Assembly (NCBI GenBank): GCA_003116975.1
Contig: BGKB01000056.1
Location: 1-64,000 of the forward strand
Direction: 5' to 3'
Source: Aurantiochytrium sp. KH105
Taxonomy: Eukaryota > Sar > Bigyra > Thraustochytrida > Thraustochytriidae
Length of the DNA: 64,000 bases
The notes below the pieces were generated by a model. That model saw only the letters and a program-made list of their open reading frames with translations, was not told where the DNA came from and made no database searches. Positions 32,322-42,747 of this stretch are shown here, piece by piece. The first letter of the stretch is position 1. Every line of letters begins with the position of its first letter. Both the position numbers and the translations under genes were made by a program.

Positions 32322-32998
32322 TCTCTACTAGTCTATCTATATCTAGAAATGAGGGAGAGCGCGACTGGGAGCGCGGCTCCGCAAGTGGAGAATCCGCCGC
32401 CGCAAGTCGGCCTCGCCGCGCGCCAAGTGGCCGCTGATCTCGTTTCGCTCCGCGCCGCCGAATCGCAACTGCCTCGGGTTCAGCGCGCCCGCTGAACACA
32501 GAGGAGTTCTCCCGTGCCCCCCAATGGTAGGTAAAGAGAAGGCGCACACGGGGAGTATGCTAATAGTTCTGTGACGGTGCCGTAGAGGTTCCGTAAATAC
32601 AATCGTCGCCGTGACGAGTCGTGGAAAGTCTATGAGGTATGAAGTAATGCCGCGCGTGTCGCACGCCGCATTCACTGGGTGATCGCGCAGAAGTCATCCG
32701 CCACTGCCATGGTTGGATGAATGGATGGATGAATGGACGGCTGATTGACTCCTGCTTTTTTTCGATCGGTGACACGCGACACACTCTTTTCTTTCACTTG
32801 GCTTGGCCTTTGTATGGAGGGAGGCTGACGACTTCGACTCAAATGCCAGATGCATTGACCGCCACCGATCAGTGGCAACGCAAGTGCAAGAGAAAGTTCC
32901 CCTGCAAGCTAACTGGCTCGCTAGCGTCGCCGCGATAAGAAAGCCAAGCCACAAAAGAAATTCAAAAAAGAACAGGTGAATAACTTACTTCTTGTGGC

Positions 32999-34174
32999 CT
33001 ACGAATAAAAATACGAAGTGCACGAAGACCCGTCCTGAAGATCGCTCAGATCGGGATCCGCCCATGTGTAGCCGCCAATAATGATGATCATACAGACCTG
33101 CGAGATAATCATGGAGCCAAAGCCGTAGACGTAGGCATCTCTGCGCTTGAGCTTTTTCAACTCGGAAATAAAGGTTGACACAGTCGAAAGACTGCCGCAA
33201 AAACCCGTCATGAATCCATTGAGCACCTCGCACTGCACCGTATCCGCAGACACCACGGCCAAACCCAGAATATAGGCCATGGCAAGCAATGCGGAGGCAA
33301 ACACGTTGGCCAAAAAGGTGCCAAGCGGAAAGTTGGCAAACTTGGAGTTGAGCAAACGGCCCAGCGCGTAGCGCAACCAGGCGCCAAAGGGACCCCAGCA
33401 GAGCGCAAAAAGCGTCTTTGTGCGAATAAATCCGGTGAGAAGAGCGATCAAAAGACCAAGCAGCACCGCGCCCAGCACGCTTGCTGCCTCGTACAGCATG
33501 CGAGGCACGCATGGGCCGTTTGAGGATTTCGCATTCTCGGAACTCTTGGGGCTCACCAGGTACAAGGCATCAGAAAGATGGCGACCAAAGTCGTAACCCA
33601 TGAGGATCACACCGATCCCCGTGAGCTGAGTTTCGAACCAAACAAAAGCGCGCTGACCGCGCGAAAGTTCTAACGTCGTGGGGCCCACGAGCACCGCTGT
33701 GGCTTCTTCCCAGCTGGAAAATGTCGTCAGCGAGCCGCAGAAACCGGTGCCGACGCCCACAAAAAGCGGCGTCCAAATGAGGTGCTTGAAATTGCTCCAG
33801 TACGCCAACCACGCTGTGCCAAGAAAGTTGGCAAACACATACGAGTCAAAGGGATACGCCGCGTTTTTACCGAGCCCGATACGCAGCGCCACGCCTGCGA
33901 TTGACCCGACCGCGATCAGAGCTAGCGTCGCCAGTTGTTCGCGCAGCCACGAGAAACCTGGTTCTGGGTCTTCGCGCGCCTCTTTTCTCGCCTCCGGGAC
34001 CTCGGACGCCTCTTCTCGACCGGCCGTGGCCAGCACCTCGTCGTCGAGCAGAACCTCCTCCTCCTGCTGGGGGCTCATCTTGTGCTGCTGCAGGTTGTGC
34101 GCCCCGCGCCCGTCCTCGAGCTCGTCGCCGTGGCCGTCTGCGGCCCCGCGCTCGCCATCCTGCTGCGGCGCCAT
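32999..34174 (-). CDS. FEX: Two-domain fluoride channel (FEX / fused CrcB type)
   Basis: A 391-residue membrane protein that would let fluoride leave the cell. It contains two CrcB-like repeats in one chain. Repeat 1 has GFCGSLTTFSSW and repeat 2 has GFCGSLSTVSTF; both carry the conserved Gly-Phe-x-Gly-x-x-(S/T)-T-(F/V)-S element. Each repeat has about four membrane helices, with an additional linking helix, giving the FEX topology of fungi and plants rather than the single-domain bacterial dimer. An Asn in each repeat (VFANFLGT and FLANVFAS) matches the pore-lining Asn of the family. The first ~60 residues are acidic and soluble. Start 34174 chosen for its G at -3 and +4; 34249 (MLGAEAAG) is also possible, and the open frame extends to 34624. 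Confidence 0.9.
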   Translation of the reverse strand: MAPQQDGERGAADGHGDELEDGRGAHNLQQHKMSPQQEEEVLLDDEVLATAGREEASEVPEARKEAREDPEPGFSWLREQLATLALIAVGSIAGVALRIGLGKNAAYPFDSYVFANFLGTAWLAYWSNFKHLIWTPLFVGVGTGFCGSLTTFSSWEEATAVLVGPTTLELSRGQRAFVWFETQLTGIGVILMGYDFGRHLSDALYLVSPKSSENAKSSNGPCVPRMLYEAASVLGAVLLGLLIALLTGFIRTKTLFALCWGPFGAWLRYALGRLLNSKFANFPLGTFLANVFASALLAMAYILGLAVVSADTVQCEVLNGFMTGFCGSLSTVSTFISELKKLKRRDAYVYGFGSMIISQVCMIIIIGGYTWADPDLSDLQDGSSCTSYFYS

Positions 34175-35246
34175 CGCGTCCTCCTCCGCGCCAGAGCCGC
34201 CGCGCCTATGCCCCTCGCTGCCCTTCCCCGCGGCCTCGGCGCCGAGCATGCGCGCGCGGTGGTCTCCGCCTCGCGGGCCTTGCGGTTCTGCCGCCGTCTG
34301 CAGCGCCCGGACTGGATGCTGGTTGAGCGCGAGCGCGCACGGGAGCGCACTCTGCTGCAGCTGCAGAGTCCTTCCTCCTCCTCTCACTGCAGACAAAGGC
34401 GAGGCAAGGTGGAACAAGGCAAGCTTTTCACGTAAAGAGGAAGCGCGGCAAAAAAACAACACGCGCGAATGAAGAAGGCCGCCCGCAAGGTAGTAGCTTG
34501 TGACGCAACGCGCAGCCGCAGCCGCAGCAGCACGGACGGCGTCGCTCGCGCCGAATCCGCGCGATGCTTCCGCCCGCGACGCCCTGCCCGCCCTCGTCGC
34601 GACCGCCACACCGGCCGCGGCCACCGGCTTGGCGGCCTTCGAGCTCGCGGCTCGCGGTGCGGCGCGGCCGGCCGGCCTGGGACTTTTTCTTTAGGTGGCT
34701 GCCTGGACCCGCGAACTGGCTGCGCGATCTCGGCTGTTCACGATGCTGCTGCTGCTGCTTGTAGGCTACGTAGCATAGGCCTAGAGTATAGCGTGCAGCG
34801 AGATCGTCCGGCCAACCCTTTATTCTTTCTTTCTTTCGCCGCGAGCAGTTCCAGGAGCGAAAGGACTGCAGCAGCAGCAGCAGCAGCCGTGCCGGTGGCT
34901 TGGCTTTGGGCACTTGGTGACGAGGTTGAACGAGAGTGGTGGAGGCATGTGGATGGTCATGGACGGACGAGGCAGATCCAGAGGGATAGGAAGCGATGTC
35001 TGTAGGCCTAGAAACAACTGCTCGGATCGTGAAAATGAAGGAATGACTGGTAGCGGCAGTGGAGGTGACCTCAACAACAACTAATACGTCAAAGCCTCAT
35101 CGCTGGAACAGGCCATGTGTGACCTCGACCCCTGCCGCACACCTCGTTCCGGACTAGTGAGAGCGCGTCCCCACGTGCCCCTCAAAAGTGGCAATGGAAA
35201 TGCAAGTGCAATGTGCTAGAGACTGTCGACGGCTACGTTTTGTTTT

Positions 35247-35272
35247 GGGGGGAAGGGGGGGGGGATGGGGGG
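35247..35272 (+). other. Potential G-quadruplex
   Basis: Three long G runs (6, 10 and 6) separated by only AA and AT. Such a run of tracts can fold into a G-quadruplex. It lies about 540 bases upstream of the lactonase ATG. Confidence 0.5.
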
Positions 35273-35698
35273 ATAGCTCAAGCAAACATGTGTGCATGCA
35301 CGTGAATGCAGGGCAGCCACCACTGGTATCAGCCGCATCGCCACTTGCCTTGACTTGCTGCTATACCGCCCCACTCGAGGCTTCGCCACGTGGACAAATC
35401 CAGCGTCAGCGTGCGTTTGGGTTGCACTACTGGTCCTTAACCCAACCCTAGTAGCCTGCAGTGGCATGGCTGGCGTGTTGATGTTCATCCGTGTAAAACT
35501 CTTTTGTTGCGTTGTGAGGAGACAGACGGACGCCCCGCCCCTTTCTTCCCCGCCCTCACAAACACTGATGTGAACGCGCATTGTGAACTTTCCGAGTCCT
35601 CTTTTGCAAGGGCGTTTGATTTTGCGGGGCGGCCGCGGTGGCCTGACCCAGTGAGGTAAACAGACCGCAAGCCTTTGCCTGTCGAGCGGAGAGACGGC

Positions 35699-35727
35699 AG
35701 ACAGACAGACAGACAGACAGACAGACA
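35699..35727 (+). repeat. CAGA tetranucleotide run
   Basis: About seven CAGA units in the inferred 5' UTR of the lactonase-type gene. If the upstream in-frame ATG at 35675 were used, this would code a run of Thr-Asp-Arg-Gln. Confidence 0.85.
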
Positions 35728-35809
35728 GGCAGACACACGGACACACGCAGCAGTCGCAGGCACGCAGAGCGACCTCGCACGTCGAGACCGCGAGTCGGAC
35801 GGAACTCCG

Positions 35810-37162
35810 ATGCCGCAACAGGTTGCAGCATCGTGGGACGCCCTAGCCAAGAAAGACCTCCAGCGGCAACGCTCGGGCGAGGGCGAGAAGAACTCAGACC
35901 CGCTCGTCATCGTGTCCTCGTACAATGACTTTGCCGACCTGGCGCACGGACCTCGCGGCAGGCAAGCCGAACACACGCTGCGCTCGTATCGACTCGACGT
36001 CCGGGACGGGAGCCTTACGCTGCTAAGCGTGGCCAAGGCAGACACCAACCCTGCCTTTACCCGCATGCACCCGTATCGCAACGTCATGTACTGCTGCACG
36101 GAGCGTCTCTCCGAAAACGGCCGAGTCGTCTCGTATGCTCTCGACAACGACACCGGTGCCATGACCAAGCTCGGCGACAAGGACGCGCAGGGTAGTTCCA
36201 CGTGCTACTTGACAATCGACAAGGCGGCCCGATTCATGCTCATTGTCAACTACTGGAGCTCGCACGTCGTCTCTATGCCCATCAATCAGACCACCTTTGC
36301 ACTCGAAGACGCCACCTGTGTCTACCACCCTACTGGCATGGCATCAGTATCGTTGGCGCACATGGAAAAACGTGTCAACCACTCGCAGAACGACGAGCTC
36401 GCACGCAAGGAGCGCCAAAAGGACCCACACACCCACGCCGTTGTGCTCGACCCCTTTCACGGCGTCGTCGCATACGTTCCGGACCTCGGCTCGGACACAA
36501 TTCATGCTCTACATTTTGATCGCAACTCGGGAAAATTGACCTGGCTCGAGGACATTTGCGTCGGCATCAAGGGCGAGTCGCACGGCCCACGCTACATTGA
36601 GTTTCATCCTTCTCTGCCCGTCTGCTATGTCATCAATGAGATCGGCTCCGAAATTGCCGTCTTTGGCGTCGACCGCGCCGAGATTAACCGCATCGCAAGT
36701 CTTCAAGACGGCGCACAGGCCGCGGCAACGCAGTCGCAAAGTCGAAGCTCGCTCTACCCCCTGCAGAGAATCAGCACAATTCCAACCGCCTTTCCCAAAG
36801 ACCTCAACACGTGCGGTCGTATTGCAGTGCACCCATCCGGTCGCTATGTGGTCGTCTCGAATCGTGGTCATAACAGTCTTGCAGTGTTCCGCGTCAAACC
36901 TCAGCAGGGTGGCAAGCTTGGTCTGGTTGGCTTCTTTCACACGCGCGGCGAGACGCCTCGCCACTATCAGTATGACCCTACGGGTCAGTACCTCATCGTT
37001 GCTAACCAGGACTCCAATTCCCTTGTTGTTTTTGAGTTCAACGTCTCTGACGGCAAGCTCAGGTTCACCAATAATCTTTACGACTGCCCCTCGCCGAATT
37101 TCGTGGCCTGCTACGCCTACGAGGAGCCCGAGATTGAGCTCGAGGACGACTGTCCGCTCTGA
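35810..37162 (+). CDS. 6-phosphogluconolactonase-type seven-bladed propeller (YbhE/Pgl family)
   Basis: A 450-residue protein of the lactonase propeller family. The family hydrolyses 6-phosphogluconolactone (oxidative pentose phosphate path) or related lactones. Typical blade motifs are visible: NPAFTRMHPYRNVMYCCTE, DPHTHAVVLDPFHGVVAYVPDLGSD (the PH-H and DLG-D active-site region), GPRYIEFHPSLPVCYVINE, GRIAVHPSGRYVVVSNRGHNS and ETPRHYQYDPTGQYLIVANQDSN. This is the bacterial cycloisomerase type, not the usual eukaryotic DevB/SOL type, so the substrate in this cell is open. A longer N-terminus from 35675 is in frame, but is coded largely by a CAGA repeat; I choose MPQQVA at 35810. Single exon. 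Confidence 0.88.
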   Translation: MPQQVAASWDALAKKDLQRQRSGEGEKNSDPLVIVSSYNDFADLAHGPRGRQAEHTLRSYRLDVRDGSLTLLSVAKADTNPAFTRMHPYRNVMYCCTERLSENGRVVSYALDNDTGAMTKLGDKDAQGSSTCYLTIDKAARFMLIVNYWSSHVVSMPINQTTFALEDATCVYHPTGMASVSLAHMEKRVNHSQNDELARKERQKDPHTHAVVLDPFHGVVAYVPDLGSDTIHALHFDRNSGKLTWLEDICVGIKGESHGPRYIEFHPSLPVCYVINEIGSEIAVFGVDRAEINRIASLQDGAQAAATQSQSRSSLYPLQRISTIPTAFPKDLNTCGRIAVHPSGRYVVVSNRGHNSLAVFRVKPQQGGKLGLVGFFHTRGETPRHYQYDPTGQYLIVANQDSNSLVVFEFNVSDGKLRFTNNLYDCPSPNFVACYAYEEPEIELEDDCPL

Positions 37163-37778
37163 TTGTCATAGCCACCAGCAGCAGCAGCAGACAGCTCGCC
37201 TGCCCGCCCGTCTGCATCTCCCTCTCATCTTCCCAGCTAACCAACCTATACCCTTCAGCCATCAATATCAACATCTTCTTCTTCATTTTCTTGTACCTAC
37301 TTCACGATCACTCTTCCTGGCGTGCCCACGTCCCTGACCGAGGTCACACGGCTCCTTGCGCCGTGCATACCTTCAGGCCTCCCGTTCGTGGGTCGCGCAC
37401 GGTGCCACCGTCACAAAAACGCCATGAGAGATCCTTACTACTACTACACTACGTACAAGTCCAAGTTCTTGTAAAAAGCGCTGCCAGGGACGCGAATCGT
37501 AAGCTTGTTCCTAGTCGATAGGTAGGCCTACTACTACCTGGGCCGTTGCCCGCTCCAAAGAGGCTGAGAGGATTGATACAACGAGACCAAATCCGTATCT
37601 CGCCCAGAGAACCGAGGCTGATCGAACCGAAGCTTCGTTCGAGGGGTCGCGCACGCAGCAAGCGAGCGAGCGAGCGAGCGAGGAAAAAAGAAAGGCAGCG
37701 GTAGCACCATCACGGCGCAGACAGCGTCCTCTTCGCGCGCGCAAGAGGCGAGACGTTGAACGCGAGCGAGCAAGAAAG
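37163..37778. other. Intergenic region before cystathionine beta-synthase
   Basis: About 615 bases between two genes on the same strand. It contains a CGAG run (37661-37682). No other gene recognised. Confidence 0.5.
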
Positions 37779-39531
37779 ATGGCGAGGTAAGTGCGCCAAG
37801 AAATTGCCGGGCAGAGGCGAGAATCGCCACCGTGACGTCCTCGCGCGACGCGAAGCGAACGTAGCGCGAGGCGAGGCCACGCGAGGCGCCGGAATCGACT
37901 CGATTTGACACGTCTCTGCTTGGCGTGACTCGACTTGACTTGACTTGACTAGGTCCGTCAACGCAATGATTTGGGCCAAGCAAGCGCGAGTTTCGCCCTC
38001 GGACGGACAAAGACATAAAAAGCCAAAAGACATGGACTAACATAAAAAACCCTTGCTTTGAACCGATGCAACTGCTTGCCTCCCGTACATACATGTGCAC
38101 ACGCACAGCAACGATGATGCGAGGACCAAGCCTGTCGACGAGGTCATCATGGACACGATCCTGGACAACGTTGGACGCACGCCACTCGTGAGACTGAACC
38201 GCGTAGGCAAAAACGACGGCCTCAAGTGCGAGCTGGTGGCCAAGTGCGAATTCTTCAACAGCGGCGGGTCCGTCAAGGACCGTATCGGACTGCGCATGAT
38301 CGAGGATGCCGAAAAGAGCGGCCGTATCAAGCCTGGCGATACTCTCATTGAACCAACCTCCGGCAACACTGGTATTGGTCTTGCGCTGGCGGCCGCCATC
38401 AAGGGCTACAAGATGATTATCACGCTCCCGGAGAAAATGAGCAAAGAAAAGGTTGACGTGCTCAAGGCGCTGGGCGCGGAGATTATTCGAACCCCAACGG
38501 AAGCGGCCTACGACTCCCCAGAGTCCCACATTAGCGTCGCTCGCCGACTCAACGAGGAAATCCCAGACTCTCACATTCTCGACCAGTACGCCAACCCATC
38601 GAACCCCCAGGCGCACTACGAGGGAACTGCCGAAGAGCTCATCAAACAGACTGGAGGCAAGATTGACATGATCGTCATGAGCGCTGGAACCGGCGGTACA
38701 ATCTCGGGTACGGCACGCAAGCTCAAGGAGAAGATCCCTGGCATCAAGGTCGTCGGCGTTGATCCGGTGGGCTCCATTCTCGCCCAGCCCGAGTCCCTCA
38801 ACGACAAGAATCGACTCCAACCCTACCAGGTAGAAGGCATTGGTTACGACTTCATTCCCGATGTCCTCGACCGCTCCATCGTCGACGAGTGGATCAAGAC
38901 CGAAGACAAGGAGTCCTTTATCATGGCGCGTCGTCTTATTCGCGAGGAAGGTCTCCTGTGCGGTGGCTCGTGCGGTTCCGCCGTCGCTGCCGCTTTGCAA
39001 GCGGCCAAGGACCTCGAGCCTGGCCAGCGCTGCGTTGTGCTCCTTCCTGACTCTACGCGCAATTACATGACTAAATTCCTCGACGACGGCTGGATGATTG
39101 AGAACGGCTACATGTCCGCTTCGGAAACCGCCGATCAAAAGGAGTGGTGGTCTCTCAAGACTGTCGAGGACCTCAAGCCGTCTGCTCCCTGCACCATCGG
39201 CCCGGACATGACGGTGCGTGACGCTGTCATCATGCTCGAGTCCAAGGCCTTTGACCAGCTCCCCGTTGTTGCAGAGGGAGGATCCATTCTTGGCGTCGTG
39301 ACGGCAGGCAATATGAACGCCAAGCTTCTGCGCAACCAGGTTCAGCCTGAAGACAAGGTCGAGAAGGCCTTGTACAAGAGCTTCAAGCGCGTCTCCCGTG
39401 ACACCAAGCTCTGCGATCTCTCGCACATGTTCAACAACGATCATTTCGCTCTCGTTCTCAGCGAGGCGGACAAAACTGTAGAGGGTATTGTTACGCGCGT
39501 CGATCTGCTCAAGTACATTACCAATCATTAA
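37779..39531 (+). CDS. CBS: Cystathionine beta-synthase (two exons)
   Basis: PLP enzyme joining homocysteine and serine into cystathionine. Exon 1 codes only 8 bases, ATGGCGAG (37779-37786); the intron is 37787-38108 (GTAAGT...CACAG); exon 2 runs 38109-39531. Splicing gives [14 protein letters not shown]..., 476 residues. Without splicing, exon 2 has no ATG before 38149, which would cut into the start of the domain. PLP-binding Lys59 lies in [32 protein letters not shown] and CGGSCGS are the phosphate- and cofactor-binding loops. Residues from about 350 form a pair of CBS domains, as in animal and yeast enzymes. The N-terminal haem-binding segment of the animal enzyme is absent, as in yeast. 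It is probably cytosolic. Confidence 0.95.
37787..38108 (+). other. First intron of cystathionine beta-synthase
   Basis: A 322-base intron with donor AG|GTAAGT and acceptor GCACAG|C. A GACTAACA branch-site-like motif occurs at about 38034. The phase-2 join restores the codon AGC exactly. Confidence 0.85.
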
Positions 39532-40257
39532 AAAAAAGGGAAAAGTACCTCAAACGTGCGTTGATATCGCATGTTTTACAAGATTTAGCTAGCTAGATTC
39601 ACAGTCCTGTTCTAACAAAAGTGGCAGAATCCCTTTTTCCTTTTCTTTTTTGCGGGAAAACTCTGTCTTTCGTTTTCTCGGTCAATATGACAGCCTGGTA
39701 CGATTCCCGCCTCTGTCTCCGGGAAGCTCAAATGGTTAAGGAAAGCATGCCTTTGCAATCACAGAGAGCACAGTGGGGATATACTTGTAACTTGATATTG
39801 TGAGGTGACTCGAGGCAAGGCGGGCGTTCTCAAGTGAGGGAGCACCAGCTTTTGTTTCAGAAAGTAGATTGCCACAACAATTTCATCTGAATTCAAGAAC
39901 ACAATACCCACTTTTACGAGAATGAGAATAAGGAAAGTTTCTCTCAAATTGAGCAGAAAGCAACTTGAGACGAACTCCCCGTTCGATGAGTCCCCGGTCA
40001 ATGTCGATGTTAGCGAGACATCGAGGCCGGGCGCTACATCGCAACGAACGCGTGGATTCTCGAATCGCATTCTCTCATGGGCTGGTGGCGCATCACACAA
40101 ACACACAAAGATACTTGAACAAAAGCTAGTTCATGAGGTAAAAAACCTGTCGCGAGAAGAGACCTGCTTGATCGATCGGCTCGCGGCGATCACAATCGAG
40201 CGAGCATGCATGGCATTCCTTTCTTGGATGTACTTTCAGAGGCCAGAGCCGATTTTC
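39532..40257. other. Convergent 3' region between CBS and CFAP69
   Basis: About 725 bases. One open frame (39922 on, plus strand) runs into the antisense of the CFAP69 gene and shows no domain. A tRNA-like patch near 39697-39770 does not fold. No gene supported. Confidence 0.5.
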
Positions 40258-42747
40258 TTAGCCTGCTCTTGCTTCTGCAAGCTTCTTCTTGGTGGCCGTG
40301 GCCTTGACCATTTGCGCAGCTACGCGCTGTTTCTGCTTGGTCTCGATCCCGCCATAAAAAGCACCATCCTGGGCAGCGAGCTCGGCCTCCTCGGCCGCGC
40401 AATGCGCAAGCTGATCCTCTTGCGTGGTCTGCGCCAATACCACGGCATCTTCGGTGCGAGCATCGAGGAAGGCGCGATCATAAAATACTGGCCGGACCTT
40501 GGCGCGCTGAAGCCGTGCTCCGAGGTCAAACCATCGCTCACCATGGCAGAACGCCTTGTATTGCTGCGCAAGCGACAAAATGACGCGTCGTTGATGCGAA
40601 AGCTCTTCGACAAATGATCCGTGCTTGTCGAGCTCAAGGCTCTCGAGAAGTGCAGAAATACGATCGCGCATCTCCACAGCGTCTGCGGCGCTGAGGACCT
40701 TGCGCTGATCGTCGGGAAGCATAAGCGCCTGAGCATCGTTGAGTGCCTGAAGGAGACGTGCCCGCGGGCCCGTGGCAATTTGTGGCGGCGAAGACGATGA
40801 CGATGACGATGCATTTGCGTTCCCGAGCGGCCGCTCGAGGTCTGTAATGAGAGCTTCCGTGCAGGACTTGGAGACCCAGAGATCGAGGATGAGCGAGAGT
40901 GCATCTGCTTTGGAAGGTGTCGAGGATTTGTAGTGCAATGCAATGGGCACAGCCTGCGGGTTGTTGGCGAGAAGGTCGGCAAGCAACGCGAGGGCCTGGC
41001 CTTGCACTTGCACGACAGAGCCGTCGATGAGGTCGAGAACGCGTTCAATGCCGTCTGCCTCCTCAATAAAGACCCGCTCCGATGCAGGATTATTTACGAT
41101 GCAAGCGTGCGCGCACGCAAGCCCGGCAATTACGCAGGTTTCCTGGTGACGCAAGGCAGCGCGGTCTGGAGTGAGAAGAATAGCAGCTACAGCCCGAATG
41201 CCCCCAGTCTCATTGAGTGCTGGCGCCGCCGCGCTGCCCATGCGCGTAAGAACGAGCGCTGCCGCCTCGCGGATCTCTTCGCTTGAAGAAGTTTCAATGA
41301 GGTATACAAGGAGATCCACCGTGGCATATAGGTCCTCGGGTAGATCTTGACAGTGCAAGGCTACTCGCAAGCATGCTCGTACCAGCTCGTTTTGCTCTTG
41401 CTGGTGATGTTCGTCGCGAATTACAACAGGCACGGCAAAGCCCGTCTCGGGTGCATCAAAGGACGCACGACCCACAGCGCAGCGCACCACATCAAGTGCA
41501 ACGAGCTGGTCGCGGTCCTGAGGCCCCAACGCCGCAAGGAGGTCCAGCGCGTGAAGGCGGAGCGTCTCCCGCTGGCGCAGCGAGTATGGCGATGTTGGCA
41601 TGCGTTGGGGCAGAGGCCCCGGCAAAACATAGCCTCGGAGCGTGTCGACAAACAGGGACTCGTCAATGACGGGTCTGCAAGCAGCGTCGCGCGCGAGGCG
41701 TCGGAGCGTGTGCCATGTGAGAAGCTTGAACTCGAGGTCCAGAGGGTCCGCAGTGGCATGGTGACGCGGGTCACACCCGGTGGGAAGTTCGTGCTCGGCT
41801 GCCGACGCGTAGAGCAAGAGGAGCGAGAGGAAGCCCGAGGACTTGAAAAGAGGAAGATTGGCGTCTCGTGAAGCGAGCTGTGCGGCAATGATGAGCACCT
41901 CGTTGCGGAGCTGCTTGTCAGCGGTGCGATGGCCTTCGAGAAGCATGCGTTCCATGAGAGAGCAAAGCATCCCAACTGCACTCGGATTACCGAGACGCGC
42001 CAAGGCATTGGCATGGCGAAACTTGTCGAGGAGCTGCATCCGCGTCACGGCCATGCTACCGGCCAGACGGTCTGTCGAGTGCTCGAGCACGCTCCAGAGA
42101 ATCTGAATCATGAGTCGAATTTCGTCCTTGCGAAAGTCAATGACACGCGACACGACCTCAACAAGCATGTTGGGCACGTTGGCTCGCGTTAGATTGAGAG
42201 CATTTTCGCGGTGAACAGCGAGGGCCTGTACGAGGTCCATGAGCGCGACCACATCACAGCTTGCCGCGGCCGAGACTTGAGCACGTTCGTACTCTGCAGA
42301 ACTGATGCGACCATCGCCGTCCACGTCGTTGTCGTTGAGATTGTCAACGGTTTGAGCAACAGCGGCATCAACGAGATCCATGGCCCCATATCGCGCAAAA
42401 AGAGCGCCAATCCATCCATTCTCTTGGCGTGCAAAGCGCGTCAAAAGTTGTGCGCTGGCTGTAGCGATTGCTTTCGACCCGCTCAAAAGCTCGCACAGGA
42501 CAACCAGGACGGAGCCGATGGAGGTCTCAAAGCGGGCTCGCGCATGTGGCGTGCGCGCCACGATTTTTTCGATGCGTTCCAAGGTTTGTGGCGCTTCGGC
42601 CATTTCCAGGTGGGGCAGCAGCTCGACAAAGGCGTCGCATTCGTCCATGTAGAGAGCAGGCCCTACGGCGCGCGCGATTTCCTCGCGTCTCCTCTCGCGC
42701 AGGTCTTGCGTCAGTTCATCCCCGAGAAAGCGCACGAGTGCCTCCAT
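40258..42747 (-). CDS. CFAP69: CFAP69 homologue (ARM-repeat flagellar protein) with an EF-hand loop
   Basis: An 829-residue helical-repeat protein. Several stretches align in order with animal CFAP69 as I remember it: ILWSVLEHSTD (animal ILWNLLEKSS), DKQLRNEVLIIAAQLASRDANLPLFKSSGF (DRQLRNDILVITTIIAQNPEAPMIECGF), a FELKLLTWHTLRRL segment (FELKKLLFNVIVIL), and near the end LLESLELD...LSLAQQYKAFCHGERW...KVRPV (ILGKLDFE...CIIHRYFDFKIGEIW...KLRPV). In animals it sits in the motile-cilium axoneme (central apparatus) and is needed for sperm flagella. Here residues 141-152 (DVDGDGRISSAE) form a canonical calcium-binding EF-hand loop; I see no counterpart in the animal protein. A low-complexity Ser run lies near residue 645. 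Single exon. Confidence 0.85.
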   Translation of the reverse strand: MEALVRFLGDELTQDLRERRREEIARAVGPALYMDECDAFVELLPHLEMAEAPQTLERIEKIVARTPHARARFETSIGSVLVVLCELLSGSKAIATASAQLLTRFARQENGWIGALFARYGAMDLVDAAVAQTVDNLNDNDVDGDGRISSAEYERAQVSAAASCDVVALMDLVQALAVHRENALNLTRANVPNMLVEVVSRVIDFRKDEIRLMIQILWSVLEHSTDRLAGSMAVTRMQLLDKFRHANALARLGNPSAVGMLCSLMERMLLEGHRTADKQLRNEVLIIAAQLASRDANLPLFKSSGFLSLLLLYASAAEHELPTGCDPRHHATADPLDLEFKLLTWHTLRRLARDAACRPVIDESLFVDTLRGYVLPGPLPQRMPTSPYSLRQRETLRLHALDLLAALGPQDRDQLVALDVVRCAVGRASFDAPETGFAVPVVIRDEHHQQEQNELVRACLRVALHCQDLPEDLYATVDLLVYLIETSSSEEIREAAALVLTRMGSAAAPALNETGGIRAVAAILLTPDRAALRHQETCVIAGLACAHACIVNNPASERVFIEEADGIERVLDLIDGSVVQVQGQALALLADLLANNPQAVPIALHYKSSTPSKADALSLILDLWVSKSCTEALITDLERPLGNANASSSSSSSPPQIATGPRARLLQALNDAQALMLPDDQRKVLSAADAVEMRDRISALLESLELDKHGSFVEELSHQRRVILSLAQQYKAFCHGERWFDLGARLQRAKVRPVFYDRAFLDARTEDAVVLAQTTQEDQLAHCAAEEAELAAQDGAFYGGIETKQKQRVAAQMVKATATKKKLAEARAG

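Larger units (their letters stand above)
30910..32998. other. GC-rich upstream region of G-alpha with several microsatellites
   Basis: About 2.1 kb between the G-alpha start and the 3' end of the fluoride channel gene. It holds a CCG/GCC-rich block, an ACTGC array, a long TTTG array and a GCGAT/GCGAG array, listed separately. Long open frames on both strands are products of these repeats and GC content. No gene recognised. Confidence 0.55.
34250..35809. other. Divergent upstream region of FEX and the lactonase gene
   Basis: About 1.5 kb without a supported gene. It is GC-rich near the FEX side (34250-34700). It contains a strong G-run cluster at 35247-35272 and a CAGA run at about 35699-35727, the latter in the 5' UTR of the lactonase gene. 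Confidence 0.5.

Noticed and set aside
38095-38148. GTG start for cystathionine beta-synthase
   Set aside because: It lies inside an intron end; the canonical splice from 37786 to 38109 gives an ATG-started protein in the same frame.
39697-39770. A tRNA-like patch (GGTACGATTCCCGCC before AAGCTCAAATGG, order suggesting a permuted tRNA)
   Set aside because: No anticodon stem with proper pairing can be drawn, the T-arm stem has mismatches, and the acceptor halves do not match.
39922-40617. A 231-codon plus-strand frame between CBS and CFAP69
   Set aside because: Its second half is antisense to CFAP69 and the first half shows no domain or composition typical of genes here.
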